Under the pieces are notes generated by a model that saw nothing but the letters and a program-made list of their open reading frames with translations, was not told the DNA's origin and did no database searches. Shown here piece after piece: positions 42,688 to 51,603 of a DNA stretch of 64,000 bases; the stretch's first letter is position 1, and each line of letters begins with the position of its first letter. Both the position numbers and the translations under genes were made by a program. The stretch lies in the NCBI GenBank assembly GCA_038748365.1, contig JBCDIZ010000003.1:298241-362240 (forward strand). The letters run 5' to 3'. Origin of the DNA: Alterisphingorhabdus sp038748365 (GTDB taxonomy: Bacteria > Pseudomonadota > Alphaproteobacteria > Sphingomonadales > Sphingomonadaceae).

Positions 42688-44145
42688 CTATTCGACAGCC
42701 ATTTGGGCTGTGGAGGCAGTTTGCCAGTCCCCGCCCAGCGTCAGGTTGATATCCAGATATTGATTGAGCTGGGCGCGGCGGATGGCAATCAGATTGCTTT
42801 GCGCGGCAAAGACACGCTGTTGCACTGACAAGACATCAATCAGATCGATCTCGCCTTCCTTATATTGCAGTACCGACAGGCGATAGGCATTGTCGGTTTC
42901 CTCATTGGCGCGTTCCAGTGCAGCGCGCTGTTTACGCAGTGCTACACCAAGATCGAGCGCGCGTTCAACTTCGCTAAAGGCGTTGATTGCGGTATCGGCA
43001 TAAAGCGCCACTGCGGCTTGCGTATCGGCATCAGCGAGATCAACTGCCGCATCACGCGCACCGCCATCGAAAATAGGGGCCAGCAGATTGCCCGCCAGCG
43101 TCCAGAGCATATTGGCCGGATCAAGCACATCTTCGAGATCATTGGACGCACCATTCAGTGCTGTGGTTAGCGAGAAACGTGGCAGCTTCGCCGCCTGGGC
43201 GACTTTGCGACTGTTGATCGCAGCGGCAATCTGGCGTTCGGCGGCGATAATATCAGGGCGGCGTTCGAGAAGTTCAGACGGAACACCTGCCCCTGGCGGC
43301 ACAGGCAGCACCGGAAACCGACCCGATGTCTGCAATGTGGCAGAAGGATATCGCCCGAGCAGTGCCTCCAGCGATCGCACTGCAATCAATCGGCTGTTCT
43401 TCAACTCCTCAAGCGATTCTACAGCAGTAGCCAGATCGGATTCCGTCAGCGACACGTCAAAGGCCGATGCTACGCCATAGCGATAGCGCGCATTCACCAC
43501 GCGCGAGATTTCTGTGAGAGCATCAACAATGCCCTGCGCTACCGCAATCTGCTGGTCCGCCTCGATCACCAGAAAATAGGATTGGGCCACTGCAGAGGCG
43601 ATGGAATATTGTGAGAATATATAGTCTGCCTCAGCGCTGCGGGCGCTTTCGACAGCAGATTGCTGTCCAGCCCGGATACGGCCCCATATATCAACTTCCC
43701 AACTCGCCTGTACCGCCACGGTATAGCGCTCAAATCCCGGGATATCACCGATATTGATAGGCAGCCCGCCAGGACCTTGATTTTCCAGCCGCTCGACATT
43801 CTGCACCGTGCCGCTACCGTCGATGCTGGGCAGCAGAGGTGACCCCGCCTGCCTTGCCAGCGCCCAACTACGTTGCACATTAGCCGCTGCCGCACGCAAA
43901 TTCCGGTTATTGGCCTGCGCTTCTACAACCAGTGCCGTTAGAACCGGATCGTTATAGGCTTCGATCCAGCCGACTTTAACATCACCAACACGCTCGCGCG
44001 CCGATGTCCATGCCGGTGGCAGCTCGGGCAGGCTGGCAGAAGCTTTTTCGATAGTTTCACGATCAGTAGCAGGTTTAATGGTAGCGCAACCGGACAATGC
44101 CAGCGCTGAGGTCGTGAGCAGCGCCAAGGGAGTAATCCGCTTCAT
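42688..44145 (-). CDS. RND efflux outer-membrane lipoprotein (OprM/NodT family)
   Basis: A 485-residue TolC-like channel with a lipobox (TTSALALSGC). Internal duplication is visible in the coiled-coil half: NLRAAAANVQRSWALARQAGSPLLPSIDGSG and, later, NSRKVAQAAKLPRFSLTTALNG. VQASWEVDIWGRIRAG and LLAPIFDGGARDAAV are signature stretches. It would form the exit duct for the adjoining RND pump. The ATG overlaps the pump's stop by four bases (44142-44145). Confidence 0.94.
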   Translation of the reverse strand: MKRITPLALLTTSALALSGCATIKPATDRETIEKASASLPELPPAWTSARERVGDVKVGWIEAYNDPVLTALVVEAQANNRNLRAAAANVQRSWALARQAGSPLLPSIDGSGTVQNVERLENQGPGGLPINIGDIPGFERYTVAVQASWEVDIWGRIRAGQQSAVESARSAEADYIFSQYSIASAVAQSYFLVIEADQQIAVAQGIVDALTEISRVVNARYRYGVASAFDVSLTESDLATAVESLEELKNSRLIAVRSLEALLGRYPSATLQTSGRFPVLPVPPGAGVPSELLERRPDIIAAERQIAAAINSRKVAQAAKLPRFSLTTALNGASNDLEDVLDPANMLWTLAGNLLAPIFDGGARDAAVDLADADTQAAVALYADTAINAFSEVERALDLGVALRKQRAALERANEETDNAYRLSVLQYKEGEIDLIDVLSVQQRVFAAQSNLIAIRRAQLNQYLDINLTLGGDWQTASTAQMAVE

Positions 44146-47100
44146 GTGGCCGCTCCCTTCTTGTCTGCGCTTTCGTCGGGGCTGATGCCAAAGATCATGG
44201 CATAGAAGATCGGGATCATCACCAGCGTCAACAGCGTTGCGAAGGTTAGGCCGAAGATCAGCGCCACCGCCATGGACTTGAAAAAGGCATCAAGCAGCAA
44301 CGGGATAACGCCCAGCACCGTGGTCAGCGAGCCCATCATCACCGGGCGTACACGGCTGGTAGCGGAATCGATAATCGCATCATAGCGCGGCTTGCCCTCG
44401 CGGATTTCCAGATCCATCTGGTCAACCAGAACAATCGCGTTTTTAATCAACAGGCCAGACAGTGACAACAGTCCCAAAATCGCCATAAATTCAAAAGCGG
44501 TGTTGGTAACCAGCAGGCCCAGAACCACGCCAACCAGACAAAGCGGCACCACCAGCCAGATCACCAAAGGCTGACGCAAGGCGTTGAACAGGAAGACCAC
44601 TACCAGCACCATCGCCGAGAAGCCCAGCGGTAATGTGCTGGCCAGATTTTCATTGGCCTCGGTGCTGTCGCCATATTCACCATTCCATTTGAAATGATAA
44701 CCTTCGGGTAGCTCTATCCCCTCAATAGCGGGCGCAATCCGCTCGCGTAAAACACCCGCCAGCTCGCCCGGCACCGGATCGCATTGTGCATTGATGGCCC
44801 ATATGCGATCAACCCGGCGTACTTTGGCATTGTCCCAGACGGTTTCAAACCGGTCTACCACTTCCAGTATAGGCACCGATGCCCCTGTTGCGGAGCTGAC
44901 AATCTGGATGCCACGCAGCGCTTCAACATTGATGCGTTCACGTTCGGGCGCGCGTGCAACAATCTGAATCAGCAGATCATCCTCACGATAGACACCGACG
45001 GCGCGACCGGAGAAATTGGCACGCAGCGCATTGGCCAAATCCTCACGCGATATGCCGAGGCGGCGGCCATTATCCTCATTATAGACGGGCCGGACAACAC
45101 TCACCTGCTGGCTCCAGTCATCCTTGACGGAAACCGCGCTACCATCAGCCACCATGATCGCCTTGGCCTTATCCGCCAATTCCCGCAGCACGGCAGGATC
45201 GGGCCCGGAAAACTCCGCCTCAATCTTGGAGCCGCCGCCAGGGCCAAGCTGGAATTGCCAGACCTTGGCCTGGGCACTGGGATAGTTGGCGTCAATATGC
45301 TGCTGTATTTCATTGAGCATATCAGCAATCAGATCATATTCCTCGACCTTAACAAGAAACTGACCATAGGCACTGTTTGGCGATTCCGGATCATAGACCA
45401 GCATATAGCGCAAGGTGCCTTTGCCGATCAGCGCCTGTACTGTCTCGACGCCTTCCAGTCCCTCCAGATAGGCCTCCAGCTTGGTCATGGCCGCATCGGT
45501 AACGGCAATGTCGGTGCCTTCTGGCAGGTTGAAATCGACCACGACCTGCGGTGTCGTTGAAGGCGGAAAGAAGCCCGGCTTGATATAGCTGAACCCCAAT
45601 ATCGCTGCGACAAACAGTCCGACCACAGCGATCACGGCAATCTTTGAGCGTGCCAGCATCGCCCGCAAAAACGCCTTGTAACGCGCGAAAAATGGATGCT
45701 CGGGTTTTTCCTCAATCTCGCCTTCTTGCGGTTCCGGGAACAGCATATCAGCAAAAAGCGGCACCGCAGTAATCGCAAACAGCCAGCTATAGAGCAGCGA
45801 GATCATCACCACCCAGAACAGATCACCGGTATATTCCGCGGTTGAACCCGGAGCAAACCCGATCGGGGCAAAAGCAATAATCCCCACCAGTGTACCGCCG
45901 AGCAGCGGCCATTTGGTCTTGCGGACAATTTCCTTGGCGATATCGAGCTTTTTCTGCCCCTGTTGAGTGCCAACCAATATCCCTTCGGTGACCACAATCG
46001 CATTATCGACCAACATACCAAGCGCGATGATCAGCGCGCCTAGGGATATACGGTGCATCGGGATATTGATGACATACATTGTGCCCAATGTTGCGGCGAT
46101 GGTCAGGATCAACACCGCGCCGATAATGATCGCCGAACGTAGCCCCATGAAGAAGAACAAGGTGATCAGCACAATTGCCAGCGCCGCGATCACATTGACG
46201 ACAAAGTCCGAGACCGCGACCTCGACAACCTTGCCCTGATGATAGAATTCATGCACCTCCACGCCGATCGGGCGTAGTGCCTTGGTCTCTTCCAGCTTGG
46301 CATCGATCGCCTTGCCCATTTTAGCGACATTGGCACCGGAAATATTGGAAACACCGATGCCGATAGCAGGCTTGCCATTATGCCGGATGATAAATTTTGG
46401 CGGGTCGACATAGCCACGCGTCACCGTCGCGACATCGCGCAAGGTGACAATGCGCCCGGACGCAGCGGTGGACACCACCAGATTGCTGATCGCCTCGACC
46501 GAATTGATGTTGCCGGTGGGCTGTATCTCCAGACGATAATCGCCCAGCTTTATATCGCCGGCTGACACGACTGAATTCTGTTCAGCAAGATCGGCATAAA
46601 TCTGCTGTACTGACAGGCCGAGCGCGTTGGCGCGTTCGCGGGCAATCTCGACATAGATCACTTCCTGCTGGACGCCGACCGGCTCTACCTTGGCGACATC
46701 ATCCACGGAAAGCAGATCGGTGCGCAGGTCGCGCACATAATCATAGAGTTCGGCATAGCTATACCCCTCGCCGGTCACGAGATAATAGAGGCCATAGACA
46801 TCGCCATAATCATCGACGACGATAGATTGCTGCGCTCCGGGCGGCAGCCGCGATTGCGCATCATTGACTTTATTGCGTAGCTTGGTCCAGATCAGCTGAA
46901 GGTCGGATTTTTCCGGCGAGAAGCTATAGAGAATATCGACACTGATCTCCGAGCGGCCAGCAGAAGAGATGGAGCGTATTTCTTCCACTTCTTGCAGTTG
47001 CTGCACCGCGCTTTCCAGCGCTTCGGTAACCTCATTAGCGACTTCTTCGGGCGTTGCACCGGGATATTCAGTAATAATCTGCGCCGTGCGGATGGTGAAT

Positions 47101-47216
47101 TCCGGATCCTCGAAACGCGCGATATTCTGATAACTGTACCAGCCCGAAATCATCGCGATGGCAATCACGATAAAACAGATCAAGCGGTTCTTGATCGAGA
47201 ATTCGGCCAAATCCAT
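44142..47216 (-). CDS. RND efflux pump permease (AcrB-like)
   Basis: A 1024-residue RND transporter with 12 helices and two large periplasmic loops. It begins FSIKNRLICFIVIAIAMISGW and has ARFEDPEFTIRTAQIITEYPGATPEEVANEV, a phrase of hydrophobic/amphiphilic exporters. The proton-relay aspartates lie in LGMLVDNAIVVTEGI (helix 4). It is in an operon with a periplasmic adaptor before it (11 bases) and an outer-membrane factor after it (four-base overlap). The substrate cannot be told; no regulator gene adjoins the operon. Confidence 0.95.
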   Translation of the reverse strand: MDLAEFSIKNRLICFIVIAIAMISGWYSYQNIARFEDPEFTIRTAQIITEYPGATPEEVANEVTEALESAVQQLQEVEEIRSISSAGRSEISVDILYSFSPEKSDLQLIWTKLRNKVNDAQSRLPPGAQQSIVVDDYGDVYGLYYLVTGEGYSYAELYDYVRDLRTDLLSVDDVAKVEPVGVQQEVIYVEIARERANALGLSVQQIYADLAEQNSVVSAGDIKLGDYRLEIQPTGNINSVEAISNLVVSTAASGRIVTLRDVATVTRGYVDPPKFIIRHNGKPAIGIGVSNISGANVAKMGKAIDAKLEETKALRPIGVEVHEFYHQGKVVEVAVSDFVVNVIAALAIVLITLFFFMGLRSAIIIGAVLILTIAATLGTMYVINIPMHRISLGALIIALGMLVDNAIVVTEGILVGTQQGQKKLDIAKEIVRKTKWPLLGGTLVGIIAFAPIGFAPGSTAEYTGDLFWVVMISLLYSWLFAITAVPLFADMLFPEPQEGEIEEKPEHPFFARYKAFLRAMLARSKIAVIAVVGLFVAAILGFSYIKPGFFPPSTTPQVVVDFNLPEGTDIAVTDAAMTKLEAYLEGLEGVETVQALIGKGTLRYMLVYDPESPNSAYGQFLVKVEEYDLIADMLNEIQQHIDANYPSAQAKVWQFQLGPGGGSKIEAEFSGPDPAVLRELADKAKAIMVADGSAVSVKDDWSQQVSVVRPVYNEDNGRRLGISREDLANALRANFSGRAVGVYREDDLLIQIVARAPERERINVEALRGIQIVSSATGASVPILEVVDRFETVWDNAKVRRVDRIWAINAQCDPVPGELAGVLRERIAPAIEGIELPEGYHFKWNGEYGDSTEANENLASTLPLGFSAMVLVVVFLFNALRQPLVIWLVVPLCLVGVVLGLLVTNTAFEFMAILGLLSLSGLLIKNAIVLVDQMDLEIREGKPRYDAIIDSATSRVRPVMMGSLTTVLGVIPLLLDAFFKSMAVALIFGLTFATLLTLVMIPIFYAMIFGISPDESADKKGAAT

Positions 47217-47227
47217 GCGCTTAACGC

Positions 47228-48325
47228 CTAATCATTATAGGCACGGATTTTCATGCCCTCATGCAGATAGGCCGCGCCTGCCGCGACGATGGTTTCGCCG
47301 GCTTTGAGGCCTGAGGTTATGCGCACTTCTTCGCCGACGCTGGCATCGGTCTTCACCGCGCGCTTCTTGACTATCATCGTCTTGGTATCAACCACCCAGA
47401 CATAGCGCTGCTTGCCATCGGACAGGACAGAGCCTTGCGGTATCTTGATATTCGGTCCCTTAATCTCACCCTCAACCAGCGCACGGCTGCTGTAAACCGT
47501 CGCCGTCATGCCGGGCAGAACGATGATATCTTGCGGCGGGGTAAAGGCGAAGTTGACCTTGAACGTCTGCGACTGGGTATCGGCCTGTGTCGTCGCGGCT
47601 AGAAAACGACCCGGCATTTGTACATCGGGTGCACTGCTCAGCACAACATAGGAATCGCTTGAAGTGGTATCAGCACTGCCAATCTCATCAGCACGGGCAA
47701 GACGCGGCACCAGACTGGCGGGTACGCTGACAGATGCTTCAGCCGCGCCGGTTGACTGCAAGGTCACAATCGCCTGACTGGGTGATACATTCTCAAAGTC
47801 AGTGATATGCTTTTCCGCCACCAGCCCGGAAAAGGGTGCGCGCAAAACCGTGTCGGCCAGGTCTTTGCGGGCATTGTCCAGTTGCGCCATCGCAGTGTCG
47901 CGCTGCGATTTGCGTTGCTCAACCACCAGTCCGGCAATGGCATCCTGTTCAAGCAGCCGCTCTGCGCTTTGATATTCCGCCTCGGCCGCATCATATTGCG
48001 CCTTGGCCGATGTCACCGCATTGCGGAACCGCCGCTGGTCCAGTCGACCCAGCACATCACCGCGCCGCACCGCCTGACCATTACGGATCGGCAAATCCTG
48101 CAACAGTCCACCAACCTGAAAAGCCAGAGTCGACGACTGACTCGCCTCGATAATCGCCGGAAAGCTGGTATCAAACGTTTCGCCTGCCGATTTCACGACA
48201 TGCAGCTTCGCCGGACGAACCAGTTCGGTTTCTGTTTCTTCTGCCCCGGAACATGCTGCAAGCGTCATGGCTACAGCTACGGCAAAGAGCTTTATCAACC
48301 CTTTTTGAAAAAATGCTGTTCGCAT
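47228..48325 (-). CDS. RND efflux periplasmic adaptor (membrane fusion) lipoprotein
   Basis: A 365-residue adaptor. N-terminal lipobox is MTLAAC near residue 24. The barrel and hairpin domains show STLAFQVGGLLQDLPIRNGQAVRRGDVLGRLDQ, the coiled coil AKAQYDAAEAEYQSAERLLEQDAIAG, LRAPFSGLVAEKHI and GEKVRITSGL-type membrane-proximal end (VGEEVRITSGLKAGETIVAAG). It links the inner-membrane pump to the outer-membrane channel. It leads the operon; a hairpin at 48343-48369 sits in its leader, followed upstream by tRNA-Ser. Confidence 0.93.
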   Translation of the reverse strand: MRTAFFQKGLIKLFAVAVAMTLAACSGAEETETELVRPAKLHVVKSAGETFDTSFPAIIEASQSSTLAFQVGGLLQDLPIRNGQAVRRGDVLGRLDQRRFRNAVTSAKAQYDAAEAEYQSAERLLEQDAIAGLVVEQRKSQRDTAMAQLDNARKDLADTVLRAPFSGLVAEKHITDFENVSPSQAIVTLQSTGAAEASVSVPASLVPRLARADEIGSADTTSSDSYVVLSSAPDVQMPGRFLAATTQADTQSQTFKVNFAFTPPQDIIVLPGMTATVYSSRALVEGEIKGPNIKIPQGSVLSDGKQRYVWVVDTKTMIVKKRAVKTDASVGEEVRITSGLKAGETIVAAGAAYLHEGMKIRAYND

Positions 48326-48342
48326 CTATTGTCTATTATTTC

Positions 48343-48369
48343 CCACTGCGTGCAAGGCACGTTAAGTGG
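48343..48369 (-). promoter_or_regulatory. Inverted repeat in the efflux operon leader
   Basis: CCAC-TG-CGTGC-AAG-GCACG-TTAA-GTGG, 18 bases upstream of the adaptor ATG. Paired arms CCAC/GTGG and CGTGC/GCACG could form a leader hairpin or an operator for an unlinked repressor. Function is unassigned. Confidence 0.3.
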
Positions 48370-48434
48370 CTACATGCAACGGACAGCCCTCAAAGACAAC
48401 AGATTTTGCAACCGTTTATGTGACAATTAGCAAA

Positions 48435-48526
48435 TGGCGGACACGGAGGGATTCGAACCCTCGAAGCCCGTTACCAGGCTTGCCTCCTTAGCAGGGAGGT
48501 GGTTTCAGCCGCTCACCCACGTGTCC
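48435..48526 (-). tRNA. tRNA-Ser (anticodon GCU)
   Basis: Read on the minus strand: acceptor GGACACG pairs with CGTGTCC at the 3' end, then discriminator G and an encoded CCA. The anticodon stem-loop is CTCCCTGCTAAGGAG, giving anticodon GCU. A long variable arm (GCAAGCCTGGTAACGGGCTT) marks a class II tRNA, and the T-loop GGTTCGAATCC is intact. The 92-base length including CCA is normal for tRNA-Ser. It decodes AGC/AGU. It is upstream of the efflux operon on the same strand. Confidence 0.97.
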
Positions 48527-48646
48527 TTGCCATGCGATGCACAGTGCGGCTGAGCATCAAGGCGGCGGCTATAGCCAGCAAGCGCGGCGCGATCAATGGG
48601 CAAGATTCTACAAAAGCTGCTTTCTCGTTACGATTCGCGCCGTAAT

Positions 48647-48721
48647 CCGCAGCCACGCCTATAACCGCGCATCACAGAACCGATAAAATCGCGGCATCAG
48701 GGCACACAGGCGTGGCTGCGG
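48647..48721. repeat. Perfect 14-bp inverted repeat in intergenic DNA
   Basis: CCGCAGCCACGCCT (48647-48660) and AGGCGTGGCTGCGG (48708-48721) are exact complements enclosing 47 bases, inside which CCGCG (about 48665) and CGCGG (about 48690) could form a second stem. It occupies the middle of the 358-base gap between tRNA-Ser and the esterase gene. The gap holds no convincing ORF. It may be a structured RNA, a protein-binding site or a worn repeat. Confidence 0.55.
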
Positions 48722-48884
48722 TGAACACGTTGCTGGTTGGCAATACCGTACGGCGCGATAGCAAATATTGTTGATACATTTCGCGACTTATTGTGACTTG
48801 CTTTCAAACCACAGCCGACTTTAGCTCCTCACTCAAACCTGAAGCACATGAAGCACGCAAATGCACAAGAAAAGCAGGTCTCTT

Positions 48885-50201
48885 ATGTCTATTCCATCAG
48901 TCTCTCTGTGTGTACCTCGGCTCGTCGCGACCGCCATAGCTGTGATAACGCTGTCTGCCTGTGGCGGGGATAGCGAGACTGCTTCATCCCCGCCAGCAGC
49001 ACCGACACCGCCACCTGCCAATATCGCCCCGGTAGCAGAGGCAGGGCCGGGCCAAGCCGTTATCGAGGCCGACCCAGTGACGCTTTCCGGCAGCCAAAGC
49101 CGCGACGATGATGGCAGCATCACTGACTTTGCCTGGATACAGACTTCGGGGCCCGCACTGGTGCTGGAAGACGCCAACAGCGCTCAGCTGTCCTTCACCG
49201 CGCCGCTGGTGCTGACACGGCAACAGGCCGAGCTGACCCTGACCGTTACCGATGATGACGGTGCGACAAGCAGCGACAGCGTCATCATCACCATAGATCC
49301 GGCACCACGCCGCACCCGGCTGGAGGTGGTGACGCCGTTTGATGGCATAGACCGTGCTTTTACCGTCTATACTCCGGCCAGTTACAGCCCCGGCGCGCCC
49401 GCTGTTATGTTGCTCCATGGCGGATCAGGCAGCATGCGCGACGTGCTGAGGGATAATCGCGCGACCCGGCTGTGGCTCGATCTCGCAGACCAGGACGGCT
49501 TTTTGCTGATCGTGCCCAATGGCTACAACCCCGGCAATGATGACGGGCTGGGTGATGACCAGCAATGGAATGACATTCGCCGCGACCAACCCAACCGTTC
49601 GTCGGAGGATGATGTCGGCTTTTTGAGTGCCGTGCGACAGCAGGTGCTCAGCGGACGTGACTTCGATGCCGACCGACTGTTTGTCACCGGTTCCTCCAAT
49701 GGCGGCATCATGTCGATGACGCTGCTGATCGAGCGCTCGCTCGACTATTTCGGCGCAGCGGCATTTATCGCCAGCCTGCCAGAAGAAGCCGTGCCTTTCC
49801 CAACCTCGCCAACACCAATTATGATGTTAAACGGCACCGAAGACCCGCTCATCCGGTTTGAGGGTGGCGTTGTCGGCGTGAATGGACCGCCAACACGCTC
49901 GGTGCTCGACACCGTCGCCTATTGGGCCACAGCCAATCTAGCCGGAGCCAGTCCCGACGAAGTCAATCTTTTCCCTGATGCGGACCCCGATGATGGCTGC
50001 CGCATAACCGAGAATATTTATCGCTCCACCAGCAATGGCGGTGCAGTGCTGGTCTATTACCAGGCCGATGGCGGTGGCCACAGCATCCCTCAGCCTGATG
50101 CCCCGCCACGCAGCCCGCAATTTGTCGCAGCGCTCGGACCGCAATGCCGCGACGTCCAGGGTGTCGAACTTGTCTATGCTTTTTTCCGCTCGCTGCTCTG
50201 A
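48885..50201 (+). CDS. Exported lipoprotein: PKD-like domain plus CE1-type esterase
   Basis: A 438-residue lipoprotein (start ATG 48885 with GCAGG before it; an in-frame ATG at 48861 adds eight residues). Lipobox TLSAC, then a Pro/Ala linker and a PKD/Ig-like domain (ANIAPVAEAGPGQAVIEADP to TLTVTDDDGATSSDSVIIT). The second half is an alpha/beta hydrolase of the polyhydroxybutyrate-depolymerase/feruloyl-esterase type: AVMLLHGGSGSM, nucleophile in LFVTGSSNGGIMSM, acid in MLNGTEDPLIRF and base in DGGGHSIPQP. It is probably surface-located; the polymer or ester substrate is unknown. Monocistronic. Confidence 0.87.
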   Translation: MSIPSVSLCVPRLVATAIAVITLSACGGDSETASSPPAAPTPPPANIAPVAEAGPGQAVIEADPVTLSGSQSRDDDGSITDFAWIQTSGPALVLEDANSAQLSFTAPLVLTRQQAELTLTVTDDDGATSSDSVIITIDPAPRRTRLEVVTPFDGIDRAFTVYTPASYSPGAPAVMLLHGGSGSMRDVLRDNRATRLWLDLADQDGFLLIVPNGYNPGNDDGLGDDQQWNDIRRDQPNRSSEDDVGFLSAVRQQVLSGRDFDADRLFVTGSSNGGIMSMTLLIERSLDYFGAAAFIASLPEEAVPFPTSPTPIMMLNGTEDPLIRFEGGVVGVNGPPTRSVLDTVAYWATANLAGASPDEVNLFPDADPDDGCRITENIYRSTSNGGAVLVYYQADGGGHSIPQPDAPPRSPQFVAALGPQCRDVQGVELVYAFFRSLL

Positions 50202-50346
50202 CTGCCATCAGCGGTCCGAAATCACTGCAAAACCATGATTCTGACGCAACAGAGCGTATTTTCGACTCGGGTCATCGCCCATTCATTGTCCCTCATGTAG
50301 TTAATCGAGATGGTTATTCGCTGAAGATACTGTGAGGGATGGTGTG

Positions 50347-51144
50347 ATGCGTATGTCACAAAAATGGTCTGGTCTGGCGAAGCGCGCCTCTTTGGTGCTC
50401 GCTTCTATCGCGGTGGCTGTGGCGACACCAGCAGTCGCGCAGGTGGAAACCATTGATCCGAATGAGGCGATTGATGCCGATCTGATGGATCCGCCGCCGG
50501 TGAATGAAGCGCCGCAACCGGATATGGTGGACGAAGAATTCGCCGAACCCGTGACTGAGACTTCGGATAATACTATTGATGCGCTACCCGCTGACCCGGA
50601 TAATCCGGACGGTCCTGCCGCTATTGGTGAAGAACAGGAAGTCGCCGATGCGGAGAGCGACGGTACCTATCAGAAAGACGATCTGATCGGCGCGGCGGAA
50701 GGCGTGTTCGGCAAGGGTGCAAAAGGCCTGGCCGGGGTGATTGAGGATATCCTTAAGGATCAGGGCGAGCCCAATGGCTATATTGTCGGTCGCGAGGCGG
50801 GCGGAGCGCTGGTCGTCGGCCTGCGCTATGGTTCTGGCAAGCTCTATCACAAGGTCGAGGGCGAGCGCGATGTCTATTGGACTGGGCCATCGATCGGTTT
50901 TGATGCGGGGGCCAATGCCGCGAAGAGCTTTACGCTGGTCTATAATCTCTATGACACCGAAGACCTGTTCAAACGCTATGGCACCGGCGAAGGCGCGGCC
51001 TATTTTGTCGGCGGCTTTAACGTCAGCTATCTACGCCGCGGCGATGTCGTGCTGATCCCGGTGCATTTGGGCGCTGGGGTACGCTTGGGTGCCAATGTCG
51101 GCTATCGTAAATTCAGCAAGAAACAGCGCTGGCTGCCTTTTTGA
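50347..51144 (+). CDS. DUF1134 family protein, EipA-like
   Basis: A 265-residue exported protein (signal peptide ending ATPAVAQ; start ATG 50347 with GAGGGA spaced seven bases before it). An acidic linker (about 30-115) leads to the DUF1134 domain with GYIVGREAGGALVVGLRYGSGKLYHK and TGPSIGFDAGANAAKSFTLVYNLYDTEDLFKRY, ending VRLGANVGYRKFSKKQRW. In Brucella this family (EipA) supports cell-envelope integrity. It is monocistronic; about 460 bases without a gene follow, holding a repeat. Confidence 0.9.
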   Translation: MRMSQKWSGLAKRASLVLASIAVAVATPAVAQVETIDPNEAIDADLMDPPPVNEAPQPDMVDEEFAEPVTETSDNTIDALPADPDNPDGPAAIGEEQEVADAESDGTYQKDDLIGAAEGVFGKGAKGLAGVIEDILKDQGEPNGYIVGREAGGALVVGLRYGSGKLYHKVEGERDVYWTGPSIGFDAGANAAKSFTLVYNLYDTEDLFKRYGTGEGAAYFVGGFNVSYLRRGDVVLIPVHLGAGVRLGANVGYRKFSKKQRWLPF

Positions 51145-51333
51145 CGGGCTGCGCTTGGCCGCTTTTTTCATAAAAGCCACAAAGGAAAAAAGGTCATGGC
51201 GGCATCCTATGCTCGCCACTTGAAGCGTCATCGCGTTCGGAAGACACTTCCATGCTTTTTCGCTTCGCGGCTTTTATGAAACCCATCTCCCTCGCCGAGA
51301 CATAAGGCTTTGTTGGGTAGGCTGGAATCTGAC

Positions 51334-51408
51334 TCGCACAAAGACACAAAGCCACAAAGAGATTGGGTAGCCAAAAGCCCTTCTTCGTGCCTTTGTGGCT
51401 TTGTGCGA
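51334..51408. repeat. CACAAAG-type inverted repeat
   Basis: TCGCACAAAG plus CACAAAGCCACAAAG (51334-51359) facing CTTTGTGGCTTTGTGCGA (51391-51408). In the same gene-free stretch (51145-51603) the 13-mer GGCTTTTATGAAA occurs at about 51269 and 51514 and in reverse near 51166. This looks like a decayed dispersed repeat island with no coding sequence. Confidence 0.7.
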
Positions 51409-51603
51409 AATTCTGAAACAGGAAATCCGGTGACCGGCCACCCATTCGCCCGCCACTTGTACGGCCTAACAATCGGAAGACTCTTATACTCTTATACTCT
51501 TTTTCCCTTTTTGGCTTTTATGAAACCAAAACCGGTTGGCGAATGACGCAACGCCTGCTTATAGGGTGAAACGATAGCAACCCGGCCAAAGGAAAGCCCG
51601 TCC

